A stretch of DNA of 11,735 nt from Deltaproteobacteria bacterium (lineage in GTDB: Bacteria > Desulfobacterota > Desulfobacteria > Desulfobacterales > SURF-15). The stretch spans positions 1 through 11,735 of the forward strand of contig JAHEHB010000149.1 in the NCBI GenBank assembly GCA_024644775.1, given 5' to 3'. Shown in pieces: positions 1-6,208 of the stretch. Under the pieces are notes generated by a model. The model was not told the origin of the DNA and searched no databases. It saw only the letters and a program-made list of their open reading frames with translations. Numbering within the stretch: position 1 is the first letter of the stretch; each line of letters opens with the position of its first letter. Made by a program: the position numbers and the translations under genes.

Positions 1-77
1 GAGGGCTTTTACCGCTGGACACGCTGCGGTCCAGAACCCTCGAGGATCTTAAGAGGGCGCATCTTGCCGCGAAATAA
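1..77 (+). CDS. Possible 3' end of an unidentified gene
   Basis: In frame 3 (first full codon at 3) the left edge is open to a TAA at 75-77 and encodes 24 residues ending in a charged, helix-like tail (LRSRTLEDLKRAHLAAK). The composition resembles the C-terminus of a soluble bacterial protein. Frames 1 and 2 are also open for part of this stretch, but their translations are rich in Arg, Cys and Trp or low in complexity and look less natural. I do not recognise the family. It would end 90 bases before the next + strand gene. With so few residues this is a tentative call. Confidence 0.3.
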   Translation, partial: GLLPLDTLRSRTLEDLKRAHLAAK

Positions 78-157
78 AGTAAATACAAAAAAGGAGAAAA
101 ATACTTCAAAAAACCGGCAATTGATGCTATTTTTTGTTTGAAAATTTCTAATCAACT

Positions 158-165
158 GGAGGTGA
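158..165 (+). promoter_or_regulatory. Strong Shine-Dalgarno that fixes the start of the small membrane protein
   Basis: GGAGGTGA lies five bases (counted from GGAGG) before the ATG at 168-170. The same frame also has a TTG at 138, but no ribosome binding site precedes it. The sequence therefore supports ATG 168 as the real start. Confidence 0.75.
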
Positions 166-167
166 AT

Positions 168-356
168 ATGCCTTTCTGGCAACGATTGCTCATAACTGTT
201 ATCGGAATGTTGGCAGTTAGCTTTATCGTCGGTATCATTTGGCGCTCGATATTTGATACGGGGATACCCAGTTACCTTGCCGGCTTTATCGGTGGACTGA
301 CCGCATTGCCGGTTTGGGAGTTTCTCAAACGAATTAAACCAAAAGAGAAAACGTAA
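168..356 (+). CDS. Small two-helix membrane protein, function unknown
   Basis: A 62-residue protein starting at ATG 168 behind a near-perfect Shine-Dalgarno. Residues about 7-26 form one hydrophobic helix. After a short polar loop, residues about 35-52 form a second, Gly-rich one (YLAGFIGGLTALPVWEFL). The C-terminus is strongly basic (KRIKPKEKT), so by the positive-inside rule the tail should be cytoplasmic, with both ends inside. I do not recognise a family. Size and topology would also suit a holin-like or small regulatory membrane protein, but nothing nearby supports a phage origin. It stands alone: the possible upstream gene ends 90 bases before it, and downstream come a repeat and a decayed gene. 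Confidence that it is a gene is good because of the ribosome binding site; its function is open. Confidence 0.6.
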   Translation: MPFWQRLLITVIGMLAVSFIVGIIWRSIFDTGIPSYLAGFIGGLTALPVWEFLKRIKPKEKT

Positions 357-451
357 TCCGGAATTAACAATCAGTGTTAGAGATATTCGAAAAAGAGGGC
401 TGTTGGCTTGCTAGTAGAAATTTTAATACGTTCTGAAAGCTGAAAAAAGTA

Positions 452-483
452 TCTAAAATATCCTGTTTATCCTGTCTAAAATA
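452..483. repeat. Compound short direct repeat (TCTAAAATA x2 flanking tandem ATCCTGT)
   Basis: TCTAAAATA occurs exactly at 452-460 and again at 475-483. Between and overlapping these copies are two 9-base tandem units, TATCCTGTT (459-467) and TATCCTGTC (468-476). I recall similar ATCCTGT-type strings as dispersed intergenic sequences in other bacterial genomes, but cannot verify that here. The rest of 357-524 is AT-rich; I see no gene, terminator or convincing promoter in it. Confidence 0.55.
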
Positions 484-524
484 ACTTGAGATACGAAAAT
501 CAAAAGTTACAATAATCTACCTGA

Positions 525-928
525 AATTTACTGAGCGTCGATGAAACCGGCAATCTTCTTTTCGCACGGCTTCTTAGGGCGCGGACAGAGGCGTGAGGGT
601 GCGCTTACTTGTAGACGACATCGCCCTTGCCGCTAAAGATCGAAATATCGCAGCTATCCGCAATCATCCCAACTTCGAAATCAAAATTTTCAGCCCTGGC
701 TAAGTCCGAGATAGCACCCTTGGAGCCATCGGCGAGTTTCTACTTTATTTCAAGGAATTAAATCGCCGAATGCATAACAAGCTCTTCATAGTCGATGGCA
801 GCCTGGCCATTGTCGGCGAACGCAATATCGGTAATGAACATTTCGGGTTGGGCAAGAACTATAATTTTCGGGACTTGGACGTTCTTGTTACCGGGGCCGT
901 GCAGGGTGATCGGAAACGATGTTTTTAG
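525..928 (+). pseudogene. Decayed phospholipase D / cardiolipin-synthase-like gene fragment
   Basis: Conceptual translation recovers a clear PLD-superfamily segment. Frame A (540-581) reads DETGNLLFARLLRA. About one missing base near 581 shifts it to frame B, which gives ADRGVRVRLLVDDI and continues to an in-frame TAA at 701-703. The same frame resumes at 704 and includes LNRRMHNKLFIVDG, a complete HxKxxxxD catalytic motif (H about 773-775), then IVGERNIGNEHFG and FRDLDVLVTGAV. Frame B stops at a TAG at 926-928. Intact relatives (ClsC/YmdC-like proteins) have two HKD motifs and several hundred residues. Here the N-terminal leader and the whole second catalytic half are absent. With one frameshift, one internal stop and two truncations, this is a relic. 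The reading is strengthened because homology is collinear through both lesions. It converges on the HD-GYP gene, whose stop is at 949. Confidence 0.85.
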
Positions 929-948
929 ACCATCATTGAGTTGGGATA

Positions 949-2301
949 TCATAAGTGTTTCTTAGAACCGAATATAAGATCAAAGTCTCCAGCAAAATAA
1001 TGATTAGTCAGATTGTCCAGTTCCTCCTTTAGAGACGCATCTTCACGACCTGCTAATTCATCGTAGAGTCTTGTTGCAATTTGATTAAACGTGTCTAAAA
1101 AACCTGGATCGAAGTGACTTCCCTTCCCCTTTTCTAAAATTTCCATTGTTTCCTCGAATGAAAATGGTTCTTTATACGGCCGCTTGGAGGCTAACGCATC
1201 GAATACATCTGCGATAGCAAAGATTCGAGCCGTTATGGGGATCTCTTCTCCAGAGAGTCCAATCATATAACCGCTACCATCATACTTTTCATGATGGTGT
1301 CCCACAACTTGTTTGGCATCAGATAACCACTCGGACCTTTGCACAATATCTAATCCATGGTTAACATGGGTTTTCATGGTCTGGAATTCATTTTCATTTA
1401 AACGTCCGGGTTTCCAAAGAACCGCGTCGGAGATACCGATTTTCCCTACATCATGCAGGAACGCCCCCTTGATGAGACTTTGGATAGTCGTACGGTCAAG
1501 GCCGAGAGCCTCCGCGAATCGTATTGCAATGATGGTGACACGATAATTATGAGCATCGGTATCACTGTCACGTTTAGCAATCGCACTTCCTAAAGTTCTT
1601 TGAATTTCTAAATTCGAATCCAGCAGTTGGAGAGATACTTTCGTCAATTTGCGAAGCAGATTAACGATCACAGGATATAATAAGGCCGCAGTGGCAAGCA
1701 CAATGCCAATAACAGCACCGATAGTCCGTAATATCCTATAACGCACCGCAGAAAGAACTGATTCAGAAACAACAAAAACACCTTGAATGTTGCCGGCACG
1801 TTCGCCTTTCGAGTTTGTAAGCGGCATGGAAACGAGGCAATGCGGTATCCGTTCAATTCTAAAAAATCTGTAATCGCCGGCATCGTCACCAGACAACCGG
1901 TTGAATTCTGAATCAACAATTTTTTCTACGGTTTTTATATGTTCATACTCATGTTCGATTGACCGAGCTAGGTTTTCTTTTTTTGGGTTGTAGACATCAG
2001 CCAATACAAATCGTCCGGACCGATGCTTGACAGGTATAGCGGCAAATGCGTCAAGCTCTCTTTGAATTGCTTCTTTATCGATTGTACTCGGATTTTCTAG
2101 AAGATAAGTAATTTTGGCATTGAAGAGTTGAGATGATTCGCCGGCGATCTCCATAATGATTTCGCCTACGATATTCCGATCTGAGATATAGGCTGCCACA
2201 CCGAATATCACCGATATGGCGATCGCCGTGATGGTTAGGCGTAAAATCAATATTCTGTGAATAGAAGTTTTGCGGCGTATACGAGGGTATTCAACAGTCA
2301 T
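949..2301 (-). CDS. Membrane-anchored HD-GYP domain protein (cyclic di-GMP phosphodiesterase-like)
   Basis: 450 residues. A transmembrane helix at about 18-39, a periplasmic region of about 150 residues and a second helix at about 191-213 give a typical sensor topology. A short linker leads to an HD-GYP domain (about 240-415). Visible metal and catalytic residues are H251, HD at 283-284 (HDVGKIGI), H312, the HHH run at 335-337 with D341, and D365. HD-GYP enzymes hydrolyse cyclic di-GMP to GMP/pGpG. The signature reads DGSGYM followed by IGLSGEEIP, so the Pro of GYP is Met346; the metal-binding residues are kept, so activity is plausible. The periplasmic domain matches no family I can name; it may bind a ligand. 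The ATG has an AAGGAT ribosome binding site. The next upstream gene ends 184 bases away, so separate expression is likely. I see no terminator after it. Confidence 0.92.
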   Translation of the reverse strand: MTVEYPRIRRKTSIHRILILRLTITAIAISVIFGVAAYISDRNIVGEIIMEIAGESSQLFNAKITYLLENPSTIDKEAIQRELDAFAAIPVKHRSGRFVLADVYNPKKENLARSIEHEYEHIKTVEKIVDSEFNRLSGDDAGDYRFFRIERIPHCLVSMPLTNSKGERAGNIQGVFVVSESVLSAVRYRILRTIGAVIGIVLATAALLYPVIVNLLRKLTKVSLQLLDSNLEIQRTLGSAIAKRDSDTDAHNYRVTIIAIRFAEALGLDRTTIQSLIKGAFLHDVGKIGISDAVLWKPGRLNENEFQTMKTHVNHGLDIVQRSEWLSDAKQVVGHHHEKYDGSGYMIGLSGEEIPITARIFAIADVFDALASKRPYKEPFSFEETMEILEKGKGSHFDPGFLDTFNQIATRLYDELAGREDASLKEELDNLTNHYFAGDFDLIFGSKKHL

Positions 2302-2485
2302 TGTAACAATCCTTATTTTTCTGCTCGCAGAAGCTTATCAAAGGCAAAACCTAAATTCGTGTATTTCCGGATTTTGTAGTGTTCGCAGATCAACAACGAT
2401 TCTTTCAGCTGTTGTTTGCAGGATACAGAGAGAATTGTCTACGGGTAGATTCGCTACGCCAATCAAAGCGTTTCTTTGCGTTTCT
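2302..2485. other. Intergenic leader of the HD-GYP gene
   Basis: This region holds the presumed promoter and leader of the HD-GYP gene. I see two imperfect 10-base tandem units, GCGTTTCTTT/GCGTTTCTTC, at 2468-2487. They overlap the stop codon of the upstream gene. A short stem GTAG/CTAC lies near 2442-2457. No -35/-10 pair stands out, and the conserved core of a cyclic di-GMP riboswitch is absent. Confidence 0.4.
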
Positions 2486-2995
2486 TCAACTTTTTGGGAT
2501 TCTGCGCAGAGGATTTAAGTAAAACGGCTCAACACTTCCGGGTTCTTTCTCGTTTACCGCACCATTATAATCAAATGCAATCGCAGTCGTTTCCGGAGGA
2601 GTTTCCACTTTCCTTTCAAAGTCCCATTTTACATCAATCCTATCGGATGCCCATCCATTCAGAACCCGAATTCTTTTTAGCAACAAACCATCAGAGTCCA
2701 AAAAATTAACCGTCAAGTAAAAAAAATCGACTTTGTCGAAATTGTACTTCAACCTGGCATTTAATTCAACAAAACCGGATATAAGAATATGATCTGCATT
2801 ACGAATATACTGGTATTCCAAATAAAGATCACTATTTTCCAAAAATCCCGAATGAGGGCCTTTCTCAAGCAGGGGTATTCGACTTGCTGCTTTAGCGACA
2901 TACTTCCGTTCTAAATGGGCGTATCCTTGACACGCAACAATTATTGCAATCAATAGAACGATCGCTGCCTTTGATATTCTACATGACATGACCAT
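2486..2995 (-). CDS. Exported protein of unknown function, possible lipoprotein
   Basis: 169 residues. It opens with a basic stretch and a hydrophobic core (about 10-21), then IVAC with Cys22. This fits a loose lipobox ([LVI]-x-[AG]-C), so either lipidation at Cys22 or a plain signal peptide is possible. The mature part alternates hydrophobic and polar residues (ILISGFVELNARLKY, FFYLTVNFLDSDG, IAFDYNGAV), suggesting a beta-rich fold. I do not recognise the family. ATG 2995 is preceded by GAAGG about five bases upstream; a second in-frame ATG two codons later is less well placed. It stands alone: the tRNA terminator lies behind it (about 90 bases) and the HD-GYP gene 184 bases ahead. A periplasmic or membrane-associated partner for the HD-GYP sensor is conceivable, but only their order suggests it. 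Confidence 0.7.
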   Translation of the reverse strand: MVMSCRISKAAIVLLIAIIVACQGYAHLERKYVAKAASRIPLLEKGPHSGFLENSDLYLEYQYIRNADHILISGFVELNARLKYNFDKVDFFYLTVNFLDSDGLLLKRIRVLNGWASDRIDVKWDFERKVETPPETTAIAFDYNGAVNEKEPGSVEPFYLNPLRRIPKS

Positions 2996-3033
2996 TAAGT
3001 CCTTCTAAAATTAATTACTCTCAATACTCTAAA

Positions 3034-3062
3034 TTAATACAGTTATGTTCTGGAAGCAACAA
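3034..3062 (-). promoter_or_regulatory. Candidate promoter for the exported protein at 2995-2486
   Basis: On the minus strand TTGTTG (3062-3057) and TATTAA (3039-3034) are separated by 17 bases. Transcription would start near 3027, giving a leader of about 30 bases. The -35 is a weak match (3/6) and the -10 moderate (4/6). Confidence 0.35.
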
Positions 3063-3084
3063 TGGACTATAATGGTAACCAAAA

Positions 3085-3120
3085 CAAAAAAAGGGATTAA
3101 AGCCGAAGCCGTAACCCCTT
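3085..3120 (-). terminator. Intrinsic terminator after tRNA-Val
   Basis: On the minus strand GGGGTTA pairs with TAATCCC around an inner GGC-TTCG-GCT hairpin, followed at once by a run of seven T. The stem begins nine bases after the tRNA CCA. It should end transcripts coming from pgsA and the tRNA before the next gene. Confidence 0.85.
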
Positions 3121-3128
3121 GATTTCTC

Positions 3129-3203
3129 TGGTAGGCACGGGCGGATTTGAACCGCCGACTTCTACCGTGTCAGGGTAGCGCTCTCCCCCTGAGCTACGTG
3201 CCT
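3129..3203 (-). tRNA. tRNA-Val, anticodon GAC
   Basis: The minus strand folds as a complete cloverleaf. The acceptor stem is AGGCACG/CGTGCCT, the D arm GCTC/GAGC and the anticodon stem CTACC/GGTAG. The loop CTGACAC gives anticodon GAC, reading GUC and GUU valine codons. The variable loop has five bases, the T arm is GGCGG-TTCAAAT-CCGCC and the discriminator is A. The 3' CCA is encoded in the DNA. All stems pair perfectly. It lies 61 bases after pgsA on the same strand and is followed by an intrinsic terminator. It may be read through from pgsA as well as from its own promoter. Confidence 0.97.
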
Positions 3204-3217
3204 TTAGATGTTTTGTA

Positions 3218-3246
3218 GTGTTAATAATATTTAAATTGTCTGTCAA
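3218..3246 (-). promoter_or_regulatory. Promoter of tRNA-Val
   Basis: On the minus strand a perfect -35 TTGACA (3246-3241) is followed 17 bases later by TAACAC (3223-3218), a weak -10. The spacer is very AT-rich. The start point would lie near 3211, leaving about seven leader bases before the mature tRNA, as is common for tRNA genes. Confidence 0.55.
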
Positions 3247-3264
3247 GAAAAAAGAAGGCAGGGT

Positions 3265-3843
3265 TTATTTTTTACCACGGGTGTTGGAAGCTTCCTGTAA
3301 GATATCTAGACCAACGTACACGTAGTGAAAACCAGACAGGATCGTTAAAATCGCTACAATCCAATAAAGCGGCGGTTTTACGATTAACGCTAAAGCTATG
3401 GGAAACTCCAGAGAAAGCAAGGTTACCATTATCGTCGTTAACTGAGCGACCGTGGTCCATTTACTGATAAGAGATGGCTTTGCGTCTACTTTAATGTCGA
3501 AAAGCACGAAGATGGCAAATGCGAGCACGATAAAGACATCTCGGCTGATAACCAACACGGTTAACCAACCCGGAATGTATTTTAGAACCGCTAGACTGAT
3601 ATAGGCAGATGTTAAAAGTAGTTTGTCGGCGATTGGGTCCAGGTATGACCCGAGTGCCGACTGTTGTTTGAAGTATCTTGCCAGCAAGCCGTCCAACCCG
3701 TCGCTTACTGCTGCATAGATAACGGTTAACAATGCAAAGGTCATCAGATCTTTTAACAGGAAAATAACAAAAACCGGAATCAGCAGTATTCTGCTGACGG
3801 TTAAGATATTCGGTATGTTGATAGGTAAATTCAGGTGCTTCAA
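3265..3843 (-). CDS. pgsA: CDP-diacylglycerol-glycerol-3-phosphate 3-phosphatidyltransferase (PgsA)
   Basis: 192 residues, the usual PgsA length. It makes phosphatidylglycerol phosphate from CDP-diacylglycerol and glycerol 3-phosphate in the inner membrane, the first committed step to phosphatidylglycerol and cardiolipin. The N-terminus has the family's PNILTVSRI opening. The CDP-alcohol phosphotransferase motif is complete: D48, D51-G52, A55-R56, G65, D69 and D73, spaced D-x2-DG-x2-AR-x8-G-x3-D-x3-D. Several hydrophobic helices follow. The start is uncertain: the listed start is a TTG (3843) without a good ribosome binding site, and an in-frame stop lies about 27 bases upstream, so little extension is possible. 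The gene lies 90 bases after the FlgT-N-like gene and 61 before tRNA-Val. Other CDP-alcohol transferases share the motif, but length and N-terminus favour PgsA. Confidence 0.9.
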   Translation of the reverse strand: MKHLNLPINIPNILTVSRILLIPVFVIFLLKDLMTFALLTVIYAAVSDGLDGLLARYFKQQSALGSYLDPIADKLLLTSAYISLAVLKYIPGWLTVLVISRDVFIVLAFAIFVLFDIKVDAKPSLISKWTTVAQLTTIMVTLLSLEFPIALALIVKPPLYWIVAILTILSGFHYVYVGLDILQEASNTRGKK

Positions 3844-3913
3844 CGCAGATCGCTTGATGATTGACTATTTGATCTTTTAGACCCTGTGAATGTGATTACG
3901 CCACAACGATCAT

Positions 3914-3930
3914 GAAGATTTTATGTCTTC
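3914..3930. repeat. Short hairpin after the FlgT-N-like gene
   Basis: GAAGA and TCTTC pair around a seven-base loop, three bases after the stop codon of the minus-strand gene ending at 3934. No T run follows on the minus strand, so it is not a convincing intrinsic terminator. It could slow 3' decay of that transcript. Confidence 0.35.
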
Positions 3931-3933
3931 GTT

Positions 3934-5145
3934 TTACTTGGAAACAATCTCGACCCGAAAGTGTTCCTCAGATACTTCGGTGATGTTAATGCCGAATGTA
4001 TCAAACGTCTTTAACAGCAATGAATCGGCCAACGCCTTTGATGACCCCAGGTAATCGATCATAAGCGTTGAGGTATTCGGTCGCATTTCCAAAGTCTTTA
4101 ACCCTTCAACGCCTGATATATCATTCAACGTTTTACGAAACAACACAAAGTTCGACAGATTACGCGTTCCTTCGACAATAATCTTTATCATAGCGGTTTT
4201 TTCCGAGCGCTTTTGCCAGATGGACGCGATTTTTACAGACAAGGCTTCTCCTGCGAGCGTTCCAGCCCTTAAGAGCGCTTCGTTGCTTCCCTCAAATTCA
4301 TTCTCATGGCTTGCGACCGCAGTTTGGTTCGTGCTTGCTATTTCCATCCCGGTCTCCGTATCCAAGGCACGAATGGTCACTGTTGCCCGAAAAGAGCGTA
4401 TGTTCGCACCCATTATATTGGCCGTTCTTTCAACAGCGGACTGCCCAACCACAACCACACCGGCATCAAAACGCTTGGCTAAAAGCACCGCAACCTGATT
4501 GTCCAGATCCGGTCGATCGGTTTCAAGGTTATCATCGATTAATCGGACCCTATCTTCCGGGTGAATGATAGAAAATCCCGTGTTACTCAGGACCTCGACG
4601 ATCGCTTTTTCTGCCCTCGCATCCGAATACGAAAACGCTTCGCCCCACCAATATTGTGGGGTTACATCATCGAGTTTGGATTCTGCAACAAAGAAAAGTA
4701 TCCCGGGCAATGTTTTTTTCCCCAGTACAATACCTGCATCAGATAACTGTTCCTCGATATTCGCGATAGAGATCGACGCCCGAACGATAACTCGATACGT
4801 GTTTTTATACTTCATCTCGGCCAGTACATGATATCCCTGAATAAATGCCCGTGTCTGGTCATACAGGATTTCGTTGGTTGTTCGGAAGTTTTTGACAAAA
4901 GATTCTACCGGCATCATATTTAATACCACGGAATCAACAGCTGAAAGTAGACCGTTTGCAATCGCCTGCTCTCTCGCTGCCGCAACGTTATCACTTATTA
5001 CCTTGGCGGTACCGATGGCCTGAACGTCTGTTGCCGTCAACTGCGCTTCCGCCCTTGCCTGAAAAACCAAAACAAAAATAACCAAGATGACACCAATGGA
5101 TAAGCGGCGACCGTCACACGGATATTCCAAAAAGGACAAAGACAT
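3934..5145 (-). CDS. Exported protein with FlgT-N-like domain, function unknown
   Basis: 403 residues. Residues about 17-34 form a hydrophobic signal peptide ending RAEA, with likely cleavage before Gln35. The first mature segment (about 38-130) reads VQAIGTAKVISDNVAAAREQ and continues with a helix containing LLSAVDSVV. This is the pattern of the FlgT N-terminal domain, whose best known member is a flagellar basal-body protein of Vibrio. The middle (about 145-275) looks like an alpha/beta domain with VLLAKRFDAGVVVVG and a beta-rich end. The C-terminal 85 residues may form another small alpha/beta domain. No other flagellar gene is visible, so a flagellar role cannot be claimed; many such proteins are uncharacterised periplasmic factors. 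ATG 5145 has GGAGG nine bases upstream. It follows the polyprenyl synthase after 82 bases, which contain a candidate promoter. Confidence 0.75.
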   Translation of the reverse strand: MSLSFLEYPCDGRRLSIGVILVIFVLVFQARAEAQLTATDVQAIGTAKVISDNVAAAREQAIANGLLSAVDSVVLNMMPVESFVKNFRTTNEILYDQTRAFIQGYHVLAEMKYKNTYRVIVRASISIANIEEQLSDAGIVLGKKTLPGILFFVAESKLDDVTPQYWWGEAFSYSDARAEKAIVEVLSNTGFSIIHPEDRVRLIDDNLETDRPDLDNQVAVLLAKRFDAGVVVVGQSAVERTANIMGANIRSFRATVTIRALDTETGMEIASTNQTAVASHENEFEGSNEALLRAGTLAGEALSVKIASIWQKRSEKTAMIKIIVEGTRNLSNFVLFRKTLNDISGVEGLKTLEMRPNTSTLMIDYLGSSKALADSLLLKTFDTFGINITEVSEEHFRVEIVSK

Positions 5146-5173
5146 CGTATGCTTCCTCCAGATGTGATACCGT

Positions 5174-5222
5174 CCTATACAATGGATTGAAAATATAGGA
5201 TGCGGTTAATTGGGATGGTCAA
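5174..5222 (-). promoter_or_regulatory. Candidate promoter with overlapping inverted repeat
   Basis: On the minus strand TTGACC (5222-5217) and TATATT (5197-5192) resemble a sigma70 promoter, but the spacer is 19 bases, longer than ideal. An exact inverted repeat, CCTATA (5174-5179) and TATAGG (5194-5199), overlaps the -10 and the expected start. Inside it lies a second small palindrome, CAATGGATTG. This is the arrangement of an operator, inferred from position only. Confidence 0.4.
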
Positions 5223-5227
5223 ATCTT

Positions 5228-6208
5228 CTACATATTCCGATGTACCGCAAAATCGGCAATATCGCAGAGAAGGGTTTTTGTTTCTGAGGTCTGAAATACC
5301 GACAATGCTGCCTTTGCGGCTTCGATCCTTTCCAATGCCATCCTTTTCGTGTAGGCGATTCCTCCGTAAGTATTAAGCATCTTTACGAATATTTGAAACT
5401 CGTCGTTGGAAAAATTTCTTTTTTGAATGATATCTTCCAAGCGGGCTTGATCGCTCGATGTTGCAGCAGACAGCGTGTAGATAATAGGGAGTGTCAATTT
5501 CCCTTCTTTTAAATCCGCCCCAGTTTCCTTTCCGATAACGGCTGGATCAGCAGTGTAGTCAAGAAGATCATCGATCATCTGGAAGGCAATTCCGAGATTT
5601 AATCCATATTCGGAAAGCGCTTTTTCCGATCTATTTTGGGCTCTTGCGAGGATGGCACCCACACGGCATGCCCCCTGAATAAGGATGGCTGTCTTCCGTG
5701 TGATAATCTCAAAATATTCGGATTCCGAAATGTCAAGACTGCCTTTTCGCATCAATTGATGGATTTCACCTTGGGACATCTCTTCAGTGACTTCCGAAAT
5801 AACCTCGATGATTTTCGGCCGTCGGGTCTCGGTCGAAATAGAAAGAGCTCTTGCCAGAAGAAAATCTCCCACAAGTACCGCCGTTGAATTTCCCCATATG
5901 GAATGGGCAACGGGCGCTCCCCGCCGCAAAGTGGCGCCGTCCACAAGATCGTCGTGCAGCAGCGTGGCGGCATGTAAATATTCAAACACGGTGGAAAAAA
6001 TCTTGGCATCTTCCTGGGTATAGCCGCACATTCTTGCGCAAAGAACCATTAACAAGGGTCTTAACCGCTTGCCTCCGCTAAACAAGATATGACTGGCCGT
6101 TTCGGTGACCAAATCGAGATGCGGTTTCAGGTTTTTTTTAAGGGCCGTTTCAATATCCGCAAGATCCGATTCAACCATGCATTGTATTTTTTGTCTCAGG
6201 TCACCCAT
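5228..6208 (-). CDS. Long-chain polyprenyl diphosphate synthase (octaprenyl-type)
   Basis: 326 residues, the size of bacterial long-chain trans-prenyltransferases such as IspB. It condenses isopentenyl diphosphate onto an allylic primer to build the side chain of respiratory quinones. The family motifs are intact: GGKRLRP (45-51), the first Asp-rich motif DDLVD (86-90) followed by RR (95-96), FQ (209-210) before the second Asp-rich motif DDLLD (213-217), and GKETGADLKEGKLTLP. Small residues before the first motif (HAATLLHDD) fit a long product, though chain length cannot be read reliably from sequence. The ATG at 6208 overlaps the rimO stop by 13 bases, so translation is probably coupled. It is the last gene of the etfB-etfA-rimO block. 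Farnesyl/geranylgeranyl synthases share the motifs; the sequence around the first motif argues for the long-chain class. Confidence 0.9.
   Translation of the reverse strand: MGDLRQKIQCMVESDLADIETALKKNLKPHLDLVTETASHILFSGGKRLRPLLMVLCARMCGYTQEDAKIFSTVFEYLHAATLLHDDLVDGATLRRGAPVAHSIWGNSTAVLVGDFLLARALSISTETRRPKIIEVISEVTEEMSQGEIHQLMRKGSLDISESEYFEIITRKTAILIQGACRVGAILARAQNRSEKALSEYGLNLGIAFQMIDDLLDYTADPAVIGKETGADLKEGKLTLPIIYTLSAATSSDQARLEDIIQKRNFSNDEFQIFVKMLNTYGGIAYTKRMALERIEAAKAALSVFQTSETKTLLCDIADFAVHRNM

Noticed and set aside
138..167. A longer version of the small membrane protein starting at TTG 138.
   Set aside because: No ribosome binding site precedes the TTG, while ATG 168 has a near-perfect one.
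701..703. The in-frame TAA of the PLD gene as a recoded codon.
   Set aside because: TAA is not a selenocysteine or pyrrolysine codon, and a frameshift plus two truncations show the gene is dead anyway.
758..952. A 64-codon minus-strand frame whose ATG overlaps the HD-GYP stop as ATGA, looking like a coupled gene.
   Set aside because: The plus strand over the same bases encodes a clear PLD catalytic motif and flanking family sequence, so the minus-strand frame is a shadow of the relic.
2302..2485. A cyclic di-GMP riboswitch in front of the HD-GYP gene.
   Set aside because: The region has GCAAAG-like strings but lacks the conserved core and paired arms of either known class.
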